Assembly: GCF_009792295.1 (NCBI RefSeq)
Contig: NZ_CP039934.1
Location: 1,942,501-2,006,500 of the forward strand
From: Myroides fluvii
GTDB taxonomy: Bacteria; Bacteroidota; Bacteroidia; Flavobacteriales; Flavobacteriaceae
Reading direction: 5' to 3'
DNA: 64,000 nucleotides
Under the pieces are notes generated by a model that was not told the DNA's origin, did no database searches, and saw nothing but the letters and a program-made list of their open reading frames with translations. A program made the translations under genes and the position numbers. This document shows, one piece after another, positions 1 to 8,335 of the stretch (its first letter is position 1; each line of letters starts with the position of its first letter).

Positions 1-589
1 TTATGGAGTTAATCTGCGTTACAACCAGAATATCAATAAAGGATACATGGATGGAGTAACATACGATGCTATCACCAATGGAATTAGTCCAAGGCTATAC
101 GTTAGCTTTGACTATGGTGAATTGTTTCGATTTTCACCTTCTTATAATTACAACAGAAATTGGTCAAGCTATCAGAATTTTAGTGTAGATCGCGCAAGCA
201 CTTTTGTGCACAATGCAGCTTTGGAAACGATTCTGTATTGGCCCAATAAGTTTACAATAGGGAATGATTTTACGTATACCTATAACTCACAGATTGCTTC
301 GGGGTATAATCGCGATTTCTACATGTGGAATGTGAGTTTGGCTTATGAGTTTTTTAATGATCGATTCAAAGCTAAGGTTAAAGTATATGATATGTTGAAT
401 CAAAATACGAGTTCTAGACGCACTATTGACGCTACTTCGATTGTAGATACAGAGAATTTAGTTTTAAAGCGCTATGTAATGTTTTCATTGACTTATAGTT
501 TAAAAGCCTTTGGCTCTAAAGAGTCGAGGGGAAATAGAGGAAATTACGGAGGAAGACCTCGAGGTAGTATGATGCGAACAATAAGATAA
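1..589 (+). CDS. Outer membrane beta-barrel protein, C-terminal fragment
   Basis: The frame is open from the window edge (first full codon at base 2), so this is the 3' end of a longer gene. The roughly 195 visible residues alternate aromatic and polar residues in strand-like stretches (YNYNRNW, FTIGNDFTYTYNSQ, MWNVSLAYEFF, YVMFSLTYSLKAF), as in the last strands of a TonB-dependent-receptor-type beta-barrel. The tail after the last strand is Gly/Arg-rich (GNRGNYGGRPRG), a type of ending I associate with the outer-membrane beta-barrel (OMP_b-brl_3) family of Bacteroidota. The likely place is the outer membrane; the substrate cannot be told from this fragment. A strong terminator follows directly. 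Confidence 0.7.
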   Translation, partial: YGVNLRYNQNINKGYMDGVTYDAITNGISPRLYVSFDYGELFRFSPSYNYNRNWSSYQNFSVDRASTFVHNAALETILYWPNKFTIGNDFTYTYNSQIASGYNRDFYMWNVSLAYEFFNDRFKAKVKVYDMLNQNTSSRRTIDATSIVDTENLVLKRYVMFSLTYSLKAFGSKESRGNRGNYGGRPRGSMMRTIR

Positions 590-591
590 AA

Positions 592-625
592 AAAAAGGAG
601 AGAATGTAAATTCTCTCCTTTTTTT
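592..625. terminator. Bidirectional rho-independent terminator
   Basis: A perfect 9-bp stem (597-605 with 610-618, GGAGAGAAT/ATTCTCTCC, GTAA loop) is followed by seven T and preceded by an A-run. It lies between the convergent barrel gene and the TPM gene and can work in both directions. Confidence 0.85.
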
Positions 626-639
626 GTATGTTCTGTTGA

Positions 640-1467
640 TTACCAGCTTCCACTTGATCCACCGCCTGAGAATCCTCCACCTCCGAAGCCGCCGCCAAAT
701 CCGCCGCCGCCGCCGAAGCTTCCTCCTCCGCCGAAACCTCCGCCTCCGGAGCTTCTGCCAAGGTTACTGAGAATTACCATACTAGCTAAATCATCTAAGA
801 AACCGCGATGGCCTGAATTATTTCCACGACCACCTCCGTTGTTTTTATTTTTATTGAATAGAATGGTTCCTACTATCAAAGCGATAATCGCGATTAAGCA
901 AAATAAACCTCCTATTTCATTATCACCATCCATCCGAGCGTCTTTATCTGCTTGATAGGTGCCAGCAAGCATTTCCATGATGCCGTCTACTCCTTCATTT
1001 AACCCTGCATAGTAATCCCCTCGCTTAAATTCGGGAATAATGCGATTTCGAATCAATTCTCCTCCTTGTCCAGCTGTAATTTGAACTTCAGCACCATAAC
1101 CAGGGTAGATTCCTATTTGCCTTTCTTCTGCCGCCATTAAGATTAAAACACCATTGTCTTTCCCTTTTTGACCAATCCCCCAGGTTTGTCCCCATTTAGG
1201 GCCTAAGATGCCAATACTCTCTCCTTTTAGAGAAGGAATGATAATGACTACAATCTGTGTTGAGGTTGTATCACTATAGTTGATTAACTTTTGTTCTAAT
1301 GCTTTATTTTGTTGACTGCTTAGAAGTTGAGCATAATCATAAACCGCTGTTTGTTTCGTACCCGTAGGCTTGGTTGGAATATCAAATTGCGCATAATTGA
1401 CTTGCGACCAAAGTAAAAGGAACGCAAATACAATATAGGATAGGACGTTGTTCTGTCTTTTTTGCAT
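640..1467 (-). CDS. TPM-domain membrane protein with glycine-rich tail
   Basis: 275 residues. An N-terminal signal peptide (hydrophobic to about residue 25, ending NYAQ) is followed by a TPM domain at about 38-170 (YDYAQLLSSQQNKALEQKL, then TQIVVIIIPSL and DNGVLILMAAEERQIGI). One transmembrane segment lies near 187-205, and a long Gly/Ser/Phe-rich tail (GGGGFGGG repeats) ends in SSGSW. This is the YgcG-like form of the TPM family: extracytoplasmic domain, single membrane anchor, low-complexity tail. TPM domains have been linked to photosystem II repair and acid phosphatase activity in plants; the bacterial role is not settled. It is the last gene of a leftward lemA-tpm-tpm set, a combination that recurs in many bacteria and suggests a shared envelope function. 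Confidence 0.85.
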   Translation of the reverse strand: MQKRQNNVLSYIVFAFLLLWSQVNYAQFDIPTKPTGTKQTAVYDYAQLLSSQQNKALEQKLINYSDTTSTQIVVIIIPSLKGESIGILGPKWGQTWGIGQKGKDNGVLILMAAEERQIGIYPGYGAEVQITAGQGGELIRNRIIPEFKRGDYYAGLNEGVDGIMEMLAGTYQADKDARMDGDNEIGGLFCLIAIIALIVGTILFNKNKNNGGGRGNNSGHRGFLDDLASMVILSNLGRSSGGGGFGGGGSFGGGGGFGGGFGGGGFSGGGSSGSW

Positions 1468-1473
1468 GTCGTG

Positions 1474-1914
1474 TTAAGCTTTTGATATTTCGTTTGATAG
1501 TTCATTTTTGTTTTCTCCAACGGATGGAAAATACACCTTTAATTGACTACCTGCTTTGAGAATTCCATAAATTAACCCTTGTTTGAACAAGCCTTGTTTA
1601 AAGTGATTGATCACAAGTTCTTTTGTTCCTTCCCAAAAATTTTCTGCTTTTACGCGTTGATCAATTCCCTTATCACCAAGAATGACGAAAGCTTTAGAAC
1701 TTAAACAAATATAGAACAACACCCCATTGGCATGCGTGGTTTTGTCCATCGCTAGTTCAAAAAACACCTCTTGAGCTCTCGTATAAGGTTCTTTTGTAGC
1801 TTGTATTTCAATGTGAATCCTGATTTCTCCTGTGGTATTCTTCTCTGCTTGTGTGATAGCTTCTATGATTTCCTGTTCATCCGTAGGACTCAGAAATTGA
1901 TGAATGGGTTTCAT
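1474..1914 (-). CDS. TPM-domain protein, short soluble form
   Basis: 146 residues with no signal peptide and no clear membrane segment. The TPM fold signature covers about residues 5-130 (FLSPTDEQEIIEAITQAEKN, TTGEIRIHIE, NGVLFYICLSSKAFVILGD). It lies between lemA (4-nt gap) and the longer TPM gene (6-nt gap) and is surely co-transcribed with both. The two TPM proteins are diverged rather than recent duplicates: one is anchored with a Gly-rich tail, this one is probably cytoplasmic. No enzyme activity can be assigned from the sequence. Confidence 0.82.
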   Translation of the reverse strand: MKPIHQFLSPTDEQEIIEAITQAEKNTTGEIRIHIEIQATKEPYTRAQEVFFELAMDKTTHANGVLFYICLSSKAFVILGDKGIDQRVKAENFWEGTKELVINHFKQGLFKQGLIYGILKAGSQLKVYFPSVGENKNELSNEISKA

Positions 1915-1918
1915 AGTC

Positions 1919-2503
1919 TTAGAATTTTACTTTTGGTGCGTTTTCAGCTCCAGCTTCCGCTTTGAAGAATGGACGCTCTGCGTATCCACTTAGAAAAAAC
2001 TTGTTTGGCACTTTTAGCACATATCCGTTGTAAACCTGTACTGTTTCATTAAAACGAGAACGTTGCGTGAAGATTTGATTCTCTGTACTTGCTAATTCAT
2101 CTTGTAGTTTCAAGAAGTTTTGATTTGTTTTTAAATCAGGATATTTCTCTACAGTTACTAATAAACGACCTAAAGCACTAGAAACCCCAGATTGAGTTTG
2201 TTGGAAATTGGCCAACTGCGCTTCAGTCATATTGGTTGGATCAATAGAAACAGATGTTGCTTTTGCTCTTGCATTTACAACTGCTTCTAATGTTGATTTT
2301 TCAAAATCAGCAGCTCCTTTTACAGTTTCTACTAAATTTCCAATAAGGTCATTTCTTCTTTGGTAGGCACCTTCTACATCAGCCCATGATTTGTCTACTG
2401 CTTGTTTGTGTCCTAAAGCTGTGTTTTGATAATTCATGGATAACAAAAAGTATCCGCCAATTAATACAACTAATACGATAATAATAGGTAACGCTTTTTT
2501 CAT
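1919..2503 (-). CDS. lemA: LemA family protein
   Basis: 194 residues, the usual LemA length. An N-terminal membrane segment (about 5-24, PIIIVLVVLIGGYFLL) is followed by the conserved start of the LemA domain (HKQAVDKSWADVEGAYQRRN DLIGNLVE in two blocks) and a long helical region with YPDLKTNQNFLKLQDELAST, the most typical LemA stretch. The topology is a short cytoplasmic end plus a helical extracytoplasmic domain. It heads the lemA-tpm-tpm set. LemA function is poorly known; in several bacteria it sits beside TPM or peptidase genes and is tied to envelope maintenance. The MerR gene upstream ends 10 nt before its start, so these genes could all be one transcript. Confidence 0.92.
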   Translation of the reverse strand: MKKALPIIIVLVVLIGGYFLLSMNYQNTALGHKQAVDKSWADVEGAYQRRNDLIGNLVETVKGAADFEKSTLEAVVNARAKATSVSIDPTNMTEAQLANFQQTQSGVSSALGRLLVTVEKYPDLKTNQNFLKLQDELASTENQIFTQRSRFNETVQVYNGYVLKVPNKFFLSGYAERPFFKAEAGAENAPKVKF

Positions 2504-2513
2504 TTGTTTGTTT

Positions 2514-2843
2514 TTAGAGTTCGTTTTTTATACTTATTAATGTTTCTTTGATGTATTCCAATCGCTTGATAATTTCTAGGTTATCAACTGCTTCTTTTGG
2601 TTTGAGTTTGAGCTGGTCCTTAGCCCCTTCTAAGGTGAAGCCCCTTTCTTTCACAAGGTGGTAAATTAATTCAAAATTCTTGACATCTTGTTGAGAGAAC
2701 ATGCGATTTCCTTTGGCATTTTTCTTTGGCTTAATAATGTCAAATTCTTTTTCCCAAAAACGGATCAAAGACGTGTTGACGTCAAAAGCCTTCGCGAGCT
2801 CGCCAATACTGTAGTATCTTTTTTCAGGTAAATTTACTTTCAT
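2514..2843 (-). CDS. MerR-family transcriptional regulator
   Basis: 109 residues. The winged helix-turn-helix lies at about residues 10-75 (YYSIGELAKAFDVNTSLIRF WEKEF then RMFSQQDVKNFELIYHLVKE). The C-terminal helix (EIIKRLEYIKETLISIKNEL) should form the antiparallel coiled-coil dimer. There are no effector-binding cysteines or drug-binding domain, so the inducer is unknown. The start codon overlaps the stop of the M23 peptidase gene by one base (TAATG), which implies translational coupling. Short MerR proteins next to an M23 peptidase and LemA are, as I recall, common in flavobacteria. Confidence 0.88.
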   Translation of the reverse strand: MKVNLPEKRYYSIGELAKAFDVNTSLIRFWEKEFDIIKPKKNAKGNRMFSQQDVKNFELIYHLVKERGFTLEGAKDQLKLKPKEAVDNLEIIKRLEYIKETLISIKNEL

Positions 2844-3820
2844 TAGTCGAGAGATTGATTTTCGTGATTAGCTTCTTGTAACAATAGTTCAAATTCTTTG
2901 GCTGAAATATCGCCATAATAATAATTTAATGGATTGACCGGATTTCCTTTGTAGTGTACCTCATAGTGTAAGTGCGGACCTGAACTTCGACCTGTACTAC
3001 CTGCATAGCCAATAACATCTCCTCTCTTTACAGTTTGTCCTTGTTTAACATTGTATTTGCTTAAGTGAGCATAGCGCGTTTGATAGCCATAACCATGTTC
3101 AACTTCAATTAAGTTTCCATAGCCAGAAAGCTGATTGTTTGCTCGTGTTACTCGGCCATCTCCCGTGGCATAGATAGGTGTTCCAATGTTGACAGAGAAG
3201 TCCATGCCCGAGTGAAACTTCTTGATTTTTGTAAAAGGATCACTGCGATATCCATATCCTGAGGCCATGTGTTTTAAACTTTCGTTCTTTACAGGCTGAA
3301 TGGCAGGAATAGCAGCTAATAATTTCTCTTTTCCTTTAGCTAAGTTGATGATATCATCCAAAGAACGAGACTGAATCGCCGTTTGTTTGGCAATCAGGTC
3401 AATTTTTTCTGTCGTAAGGCGCAACAATTTTTCGTTCTGTAAATTTTTAAATTCTTTATAGCGGTTTATTCCGCCCAATCCCGCTTTACGTTGTTCTTCT
3501 GGAATAGGGGCTGTATTGAAGTAGGCTCTGTAAATTTCATTATCTCGAACCTCTAATTCATCTAAAACTTCTGCGATAAGATCAATTTTCTTATTGAGCA
3601 AGGTATAGTTCGTTTTAAATTCTGCAACCTCTCTTTCTAGCATCTTTTCTTTGGGTGTCGCTAGTATATTGGAGTTAATTAAAATAAATAATCCAAGTAA
3701 ACCAAAGACAGCGGCAGATAAGATGAACAAGAATATGTTTACGATTCGCTTAGAAGATTTGGGGCGTATTCTGTGAAACGCCAACTTTTCGGAATCGTAA
3801 TAATATTTTACCTTAGCCAT
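2843..3820 (-). CDS. M23-family metallopeptidase, membrane-anchored
   Basis: 325 residues. A cytoplasmic N-terminus, a membrane segment at about 27-50 and a predicted coiled coil at about 60-145 are followed by the LytM/M23 domain at about 185-310. Zinc ligands and catalytic residues are present: H203 and D207 (HxxxD), H252 in YAHLS, and H283/H285 in GPHLHYEVH. The protein should therefore be an active peptidoglycan endopeptidase rather than an EnvC/NlpD-type degenerate activator. It would act in the periplasm on peptide cross-links. It is the first gene of the leftward cluster. On the minus strand a TAAATTTG element (plus coordinates 3891-3898) could be its promoter -7 box. Confidence 0.9.
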   Translation of the reverse strand: MAKVKYYYDSEKLAFHRIRPKSSKRIVNIFLFILSAAVFGLLGLFILINSNILATPKEKMLEREVAEFKTNYTLLNKKIDLIAEVLDELEVRDNEIYRAYFNTAPIPEEQRKAGLGGINRYKEFKNLQNEKLLRLTTEKIDLIAKQTAIQSRSLDDIINLAKGKEKLLAAIPAIQPVKNESLKHMASGYGYRSDPFTKIKKFHSGMDFSVNIGTPIYATGDGRVTRANNQLSGYGNLIEVEHGYGYQTRYAHLSKYNVKQGQTVKRGDVIGYAGSTGRSSGPHLHYEVHYKGNPVNPLNYYYGDISAKEFELLLQEANHENQSLD

Positions 3821-4036
3821 AATTTAAAAAACACTATTTTTGCACTAATTTTGTAATACCCTTGTTTGGTTTAAAAAAGGCATTAAACAACAAATTTAAA
3901 CAATGTTTTGGTTTAATACTTGGTTAAATAACAAATGGAAATAAAAAATTAACAGATTTTGTCGGTTAAAAGAAGGGTATTCGTGCAATTAGCACGTTAT
4001 TTAAATGTTGGATAGAAAATATTAGTTTCCGAAAAT

Positions 4037-6673
4037 ATGAAATCACAAGAAATTCGTCAGAAGTTTTTAAACTTTTTTGAAGAAAAAGGGCATTTAATTG
4101 TTCCTTCAGCGCCGATCGTTTTAAAAGACGATCCAACGTTAATGTTTAACAACTCTGGGATGGCCCAGTTTAAAGAATATTTTTTAGGAAACGCCACGCC
4201 AAAAAGCAAACGTATTGCAGATACACAGAAGTGTTTACGCGTTTCTGGAAAGCACAATGACTTAGAAGATGTTGGTTTTGATACGTATCACCACACCATG
4301 TTTGAAATGTTGGGGAATTGGTCTTTTGGAGATTACTTTAAAAAAGAAGCAATTGCTTGGGCATGGGAGTTTTTGACTGAGGTATTGAAGTTAGAGAAAG
4401 ACCGTTTGTATGTGTCTGTTTTTGAGGGTAATCCTGCAGAAAATGTGCCATTTGATCAAGAAGCGTTTGATCTGTGGAAACAATATGTTGCAGAGGATCG
4501 CATTATTCTAGGAAATAAAAAAGACAACTTCTGGGAAATGGGAGATCAAGGACCTTGTGGACCTTGTTCTGAAATTCATATCGATTTGCGTACTGATGCT
4601 GAAAGAGCTTCGGTTTCGGGTTTCTCTTTAGTAAACGCTGATCATCCACAAGTGGTGGAGATTTGGAATAATGTATTCATGGAATTCAACCGTAAGGCGG
4701 ATGGTTCTTTGGAGAAATTACCTGCACAACACGTTGATACAGGAATGGGATTTGAACGTTTGTGTATGGCGATGCAAGGGGTGACATCAAATTACGATAC
4801 GGATGTTTTTACACCGCTGATTCGAAAAGTGGAAGAAATCACGGGATTAACTTATACAGATAATTCAATTCAATCGATTGCTGAAGAGCAAAATAAAACA
4901 AATATTGCCATTCGCGTTATTGTAGATCACGTACGTGCAGTTGCTTTTGCTATTGCTGATGGACAATTGCCTTCAAATAATGGAGCAGGCTATGTAATTC
5001 GCCGTATTTTACGTCGTGCAATTCGCTACGGATTTACCTTTTTAGGTACGAAAGAACCGTTTATTTATAAATTGGTAGAGGTGTTAGCTCACCAAATGGG
5101 AGCTTTCTTTCCAGAAATCGTATCTCAAAAATCACTGGTTGAAAATGTAATCAAAGAAGAAGAAGCTTCTTTCTTGCGTACGTTAGAACAAGGGTTGCAT
5201 TTGTTGGATCAAGTGATTGAAAAGACCAAAGGCAAAGTAGTGGATGGAGCAAAAGCGTTTGAGCTATACGACACCTTCGGATTCCCAATTGACTTAACAG
5301 CGCTGATTTTAAGAGAAAAAGGATTTGAATTAGACGAGAAGGGATTTGAGGTAGCAATGAATGAGCAGAAAACGCGTTCAAGAGCTGCATCAGAAGTTTC
5401 TACGGATGATTGGACAGTTTTAATTGGCGGCAATGTGGAGCAATTCGTTGGGTATGACCAATTGGAAAACCAAGTAAAAATTACGCGTTACAGAAAAGTA
5501 GATAGTAAAAAAGACGGAAAATTATTCCAGTTAGTTTTAGATGCTACGCCATTCTATCCTGAAGGAGGTGGTCAAGTGGGAGATTGTGGATTGATCGTGT
5601 CTGCAAATGACGCAATCCAAGTAATCGATACGAAAAAGGAGAACAATTTAATTTTACATATTGTAAGAGAGTTACCGTCTAATGTAGCAGGAACTTTTAC
5701 AGCAAAAGTTGATGTGGATGCTCGTCAACAATCGATGGCGAATCACTCAGCAACACATTTATTACACCAAGCGTTACGCACAATTTTAGGAACGCATGTG
5801 GAACAAAAAGGATCGTTAGTATCTCCAACGCATTTGCGTTTTGACTTCTCGCATTTTGCTAAAGTGACAGAAGAGGAATTGCAATTGGTTGAGGACTTCG
5901 TAAATAATCGTATTCACGAGCAATTGCCTTTAATTGAGAGACGCAGTATTCCGTTTAATCAAGCGGTAGCAGAAGGAGCAATGGCTCTTTTCGGTGAAAA
6001 GTATGGAGATGAAGTACGCGCAATCCGCTTCGGTGAAAGTATGGAATTGTGTGGAGGAACTCACGTACAGAATACAGCTGATATTTGGCAGTTTAAAATT
6101 GTAAGTGAAGGAGCAGTAGCTGCTGGAATTCGCCGTATTGAAGCTATTTCCAACAAGGCAGCACGTGCATTCTTCGCCGAGCAAGAAAATACGCTGAAAG
6201 AATTAAAAGCAGTATTGAAGAACCCTCAAGATACCTTGAAAGCTGTTGTCGCTTTACAAGAGGAGAATGCAAAACTGAAGAAACAAGTGGAGCAACTCTT
6301 GAAAGAAAAAGCGAAAAACGTAAAAGGTGAGTTGAAAGGACAAATTCAATTGATTAATGAGGTGTCTTTCTTAGCGGTTGAAGTAGATTTAGATGCAAAT
6401 GGAGCCAAAGACTTGGCTTACGAATTAGGAAGCGAATTGTCGAACCTTTATGTGGTATTGGGATCAAATGCCAATGACAAACCGATGTTGACTTGTTATG
6501 TTTCGAAAGAAATCGTAGAGTCAAAAGGACTAAATGCAGGTCAAATCGTTCGTGAATTAGGAAAATACATCCAAGGGGGTGGAGGAGGACAAGCCTTCTT
6601 CGCTACTGCGGGAGGTAAAAATCCAGAAGGAATGAAAGAAGCCATCAGTCACGCTATTGATTATTTAAAATAA
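4037..6673 (+). CDS. alaS: Alanyl-tRNA synthetase
   Basis: 878 residues, full length. The protein attaches alanine to tRNA-Ala and clears mischarged Ser/Gly. The class II catalytic core is N-terminal (starts [32 protein letters not shown] near 170). It is followed by the tRNA-recognition region ([15 protein letters not shown]) and the editing domain with the zinc site H570/H574 (HSATH) and C672/H676 (CGGTH). The DHHA1 domain with the Gly-rich [14 protein letters not shown] motif closes the protein. All ligands are intact. The gene is divergent from the M23 peptidase gene with a 216-bp gap; a TATTTTTG element at 3835-3842 is one possible -7 box. A strong terminator follows. Confidence 0.98.
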   Translation: MKSQEIRQKFLNFFEEKGHLIVPSAPIVLKDDPTLMFNNSGMAQFKEYFLGNATPKSKRIADTQKCLRVSGKHNDLEDVGFDTYHHTMFEMLGNWSFGDYFKKEAIAWAWEFLTEVLKLEKDRLYVSVFEGNPAENVPFDQEAFDLWKQYVAEDRIILGNKKDNFWEMGDQGPCGPCSEIHIDLRTDAERASVSGFSLVNADHPQVVEIWNNVFMEFNRKADGSLEKLPAQHVDTGMGFERLCMAMQGVTSNYDTDVFTPLIRKVEEITGLTYTDNSIQSIAEEQNKTNIAIRVIVDHVRAVAFAIADGQLPSNNGAGYVIRRILRRAIRYGFTFLGTKEPFIYKLVEVLAHQMGAFFPEIVSQKSLVENVIKEEEASFLRTLEQGLHLLDQVIEKTKGKVVDGAKAFELYDTFGFPIDLTALILREKGFELDEKGFEVAMNEQKTRSRAASEVSTDDWTVLIGGNVEQFVGYDQLENQVKITRYRKVDSKKDGKLFQLVLDATPFYPEGGGQVGDCGLIVSANDAIQVIDTKKENNLILHIVRELPSNVAGTFTAKVDVDARQQSMANHSATHLLHQALRTILGTHVEQKGSLVSPTHLRFDFSHFAKVTEEELQLVEDFVNNRIHEQLPLIERRSIPFNQAVAEGAMALFGEKYGDEVRAIRFGESMELCGGTHVQNTADIWQFKIVSEGAVAAGIRRIEAISNKAARAFFAEQENTLKELKAVLKNPQDTLKAVVALQEENAKLKKQVEQLLKEKAKNVKGELKGQIQLINEVSFLAVEVDLDANGAKDLAYELGSELSNLYVVLGSNANDKPMLTCYVSKEIVESKGLNAGQIVRELGKYIQGGGGGQAFFATAGGKNPEGMKEAISHAIDYLK

Positions 6674-6685
6674 TATATTGATTTT

Positions 6686-6716
6686 AAAAGATTCCTATTC
6701 GTAGGAATCTTTTTTT
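6686..6716 (+). terminator. Rho-independent terminator of alaS
   Basis: A 12-bp stem AAAAGATTCCTA/TAGGAATCTTTT with a TTCG loop (6698-6701) is followed by a T-run. It separates alaS from the GSCFA gene. Confidence 0.88.
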
Positions 6717-6732
6717 CTTATAGCTCATAGAG

Positions 6733-7689
6733 ATGAAATTTAGTACCGTTGTGCCTGTATCGTATACCGGAAAAAAGATTACTTACGAAGATAAAATACT
6801 TTGTATGGGATCTTGTTTTGCCGTTAATATTGGAGAGAAATTTAAAGCCTATCAATTTCAGCAAATCATTAATCCATTTGGGATTTTATTCCATCCCAAA
6901 GCAATAGAGAAACTGGTAGAATACGCGGTGAAAGGATATGAGTTTACCACATCAGATGTATTTGAACACCAAGAAATTTGGAGTTCTTTTGTAGCGCATT
7001 CTGATTTGAATGAGCTAGAACAAGAGGATATTGTAACCAAATTGAATGTCAAATTATTCGACTTGCAAATGGCCTTACGAGAGAGTACTTTTATTGCACT
7101 TACTTTTGGTACGGCTTGGGTTTATGCCTTGAAAGAAACGGGCGAGATTGTTGCGAATTGCCATAAAGTACCCAATACGCAATTTGATAAACGCTTACTG
7201 TCTTATGAGGAGGTGGTAGAAAGTTACAAACATATCATAACCTTGATTCGCACGGTAAATAGTGAAGCACATATTTTGTGTTCTATTTCTCCTGTGCGTC
7301 ATATCAAAGATGGTTTTGTGGAAAATCAACGCAGTAAAAGTATTTTGCTTGCAGCTTTGCATCAAGCGTTAGCGGTTGTACAAGATGCGAAAGTGAACTA
7401 TATTCCCGTGTATGAAATTGTGATGGATGAATTACGTGATTATCGCTTTTATAAAGAGGATTTGATTCATCCGAATGATATGGCCATTCAATACGTTTGG
7501 GAGCGTTTTGTTGCTCACTATGTTGATGAGCAAATGGATGCGGTAATGAAAAAGGTAGATGAGGTTCAAAAAGGACTTAATCATCGACCGTTTAACCCTA
7601 CAGCCGAACAGCATTTGAAGTTTTTGGATTCGTTGATTGAAAAAATTGACGATTTATTAGAGCGTTATCCATTTATGAGTTTTAGATAA
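6733..7689 (+). CDS. GSCFA domain protein
   Basis: 318 residues. The family-naming motif is present near residue 27 (MGSCFAVNIGEKF), with NPFGILFHP and ALTFGTAWVY downstream and a C-terminal HPND motif (DLIHPNDMAIQYVWERF). This arrangement, GSCFA...HPND, resembles the Ser...Asp/His layout of SGNH/GDSL hydrolases, so hydrolase or esterase-like chemistry is plausible, but the substrate is unknown. There is no signal peptide, so it is likely cytoplasmic. It follows alaS and leads into the DUF4230 gene with a 12-nt gap. Confidence 0.87.
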   Translation: MKFSTVVPVSYTGKKITYEDKILCMGSCFAVNIGEKFKAYQFQQIINPFGILFHPKAIEKLVEYAVKGYEFTTSDVFEHQEIWSSFVAHSDLNELEQEDIVTKLNVKLFDLQMALRESTFIALTFGTAWVYALKETGEIVANCHKVPNTQFDKRLLSYEEVVESYKHIITLIRTVNSEAHILCSISPVRHIKDGFVENQRSKSILLAALHQALAVVQDAKVNYIPVYEIVMDELRDYRFYKEDLIHPNDMAIQYVWERFVAHYVDEQMDAVMKKVDEVQKGLNHRPFNPTAEQHLKFLDSLIEKIDDLLERYPFMSFR

Positions 7690-7701
7690 TCGATTGAAGC
7701 T

Positions 7702-8334
7702 ATGAGATTTATTTTTAAAGTTATCTTTTCTTTTTTTATTGTGCTATTCTTCATGTTTATGGGCGTAGTGATGTATCAATATACTTTTGGTAAATCGAAC
7801 AATAGTGTTGAGTATAATTCGGATTTAATTCAGGAGCAATTAAAGAATGTCAGTAAATTGATTGTGACAGAAGCCAATTATACCCAAGTGATGACCTACC
7901 AAGATCAACAGAAGTATTTGTTGAATTTGGTTTCCTTTACTAAAAAGGCTGTGGTAATTGTCAATGCAAAAGCAACTGTAGAATACGATTTAACCCAATT
8001 GCAATACCAAATTGACGAGGAGAATAAAGTGGTGCAATTGGTGCATATTCCAGAACCTGAAATACACATCTATCCCGATTATAAACTGTACGATGTGGAA
8101 ACAAGTACATTTAATCCCTTTACAGGAGCTGATTACAACAAGATTAATGCGAAAATCAAAGAAGATTTACAGCGTAAGATTGAACAGTCGAGTCTAAAAG
8201 CCAATGCAGAAAATCGATTGACCAGTGAATTGGGAAAATTATTAGTAGTTACCAATATGCTAGGATGGCGATTGGAATATCAGGGGAATACCATAAAAAA
8301 AGAAAGTGACTTATTCGTCACTTTCCCTTTGTAA
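7702..8334 (+). CDS. DUF4230 domain protein
   Basis: 210 residues. One N-terminal membrane segment (about 4-28, FKVIFSFFIVLFFMFMGVVM) precedes a DUF4230 domain at about 45-205 (KLIVTEANYTQVMTYQDQ, then AVVIVNAKATVEYDLTQL). The domain is probably outside the cytoplasm. Function is unknown. The stop codon is one base from the stop codon of the convergent hydroxylase gene, and the last codons encode a hairpin that looks like the terminator of that neighbour. Confidence 0.82.
   Translation: MRFIFKVIFSFFIVLFFMFMGVVMYQYTFGKSNNSVEYNSDLIQEQLKNVSKLIVTEANYTQVMTYQDQQKYLLNLVSFTKKAVVIVNAKATVEYDLTQLQYQIDEENKVVQLVHIPEPEIHIYPDYKLYDVETSTFNPFTGADYNKINAKIKEDLQRKIEQSSLKANAENRLTSELGKLLVVTNMLGWRLEYQGNTIKKESDLFVTFPL
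8295..8325 (-). terminator. Terminator of the hydroxylase gene inside its neighbour
   Basis: A 9-bp perfect stem (GAAAGTGAC 8302-8310 with GTCACTTTC 8317-8325) has an A-run at 8295-8301 on the plus strand. Read on the minus strand this is a hairpin followed by seven U, placed 11 bases after the stop of the hydroxylase gene. It lies wholly within the coding sequence of the DUF4230 gene. Confidence 0.75.
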
Positions 8335-8335
8335 T

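Noticed and set aside
516-761. Alanine/glutamate-rich open frame opposite the glycine-rich TPM tail
   Set aside because: It is the out-of-frame shadow of the GGC/GGA repeats coding for the TPM protein's glycine tail.
4907-4916. GCCATTCGCG inside alaS, like the regulatory repeats at 41.9 kb
   Set aside because: It is a single copy within codons for a conserved segment (ATIRV-like), with no partner 21 bases away and no promoter nearby.
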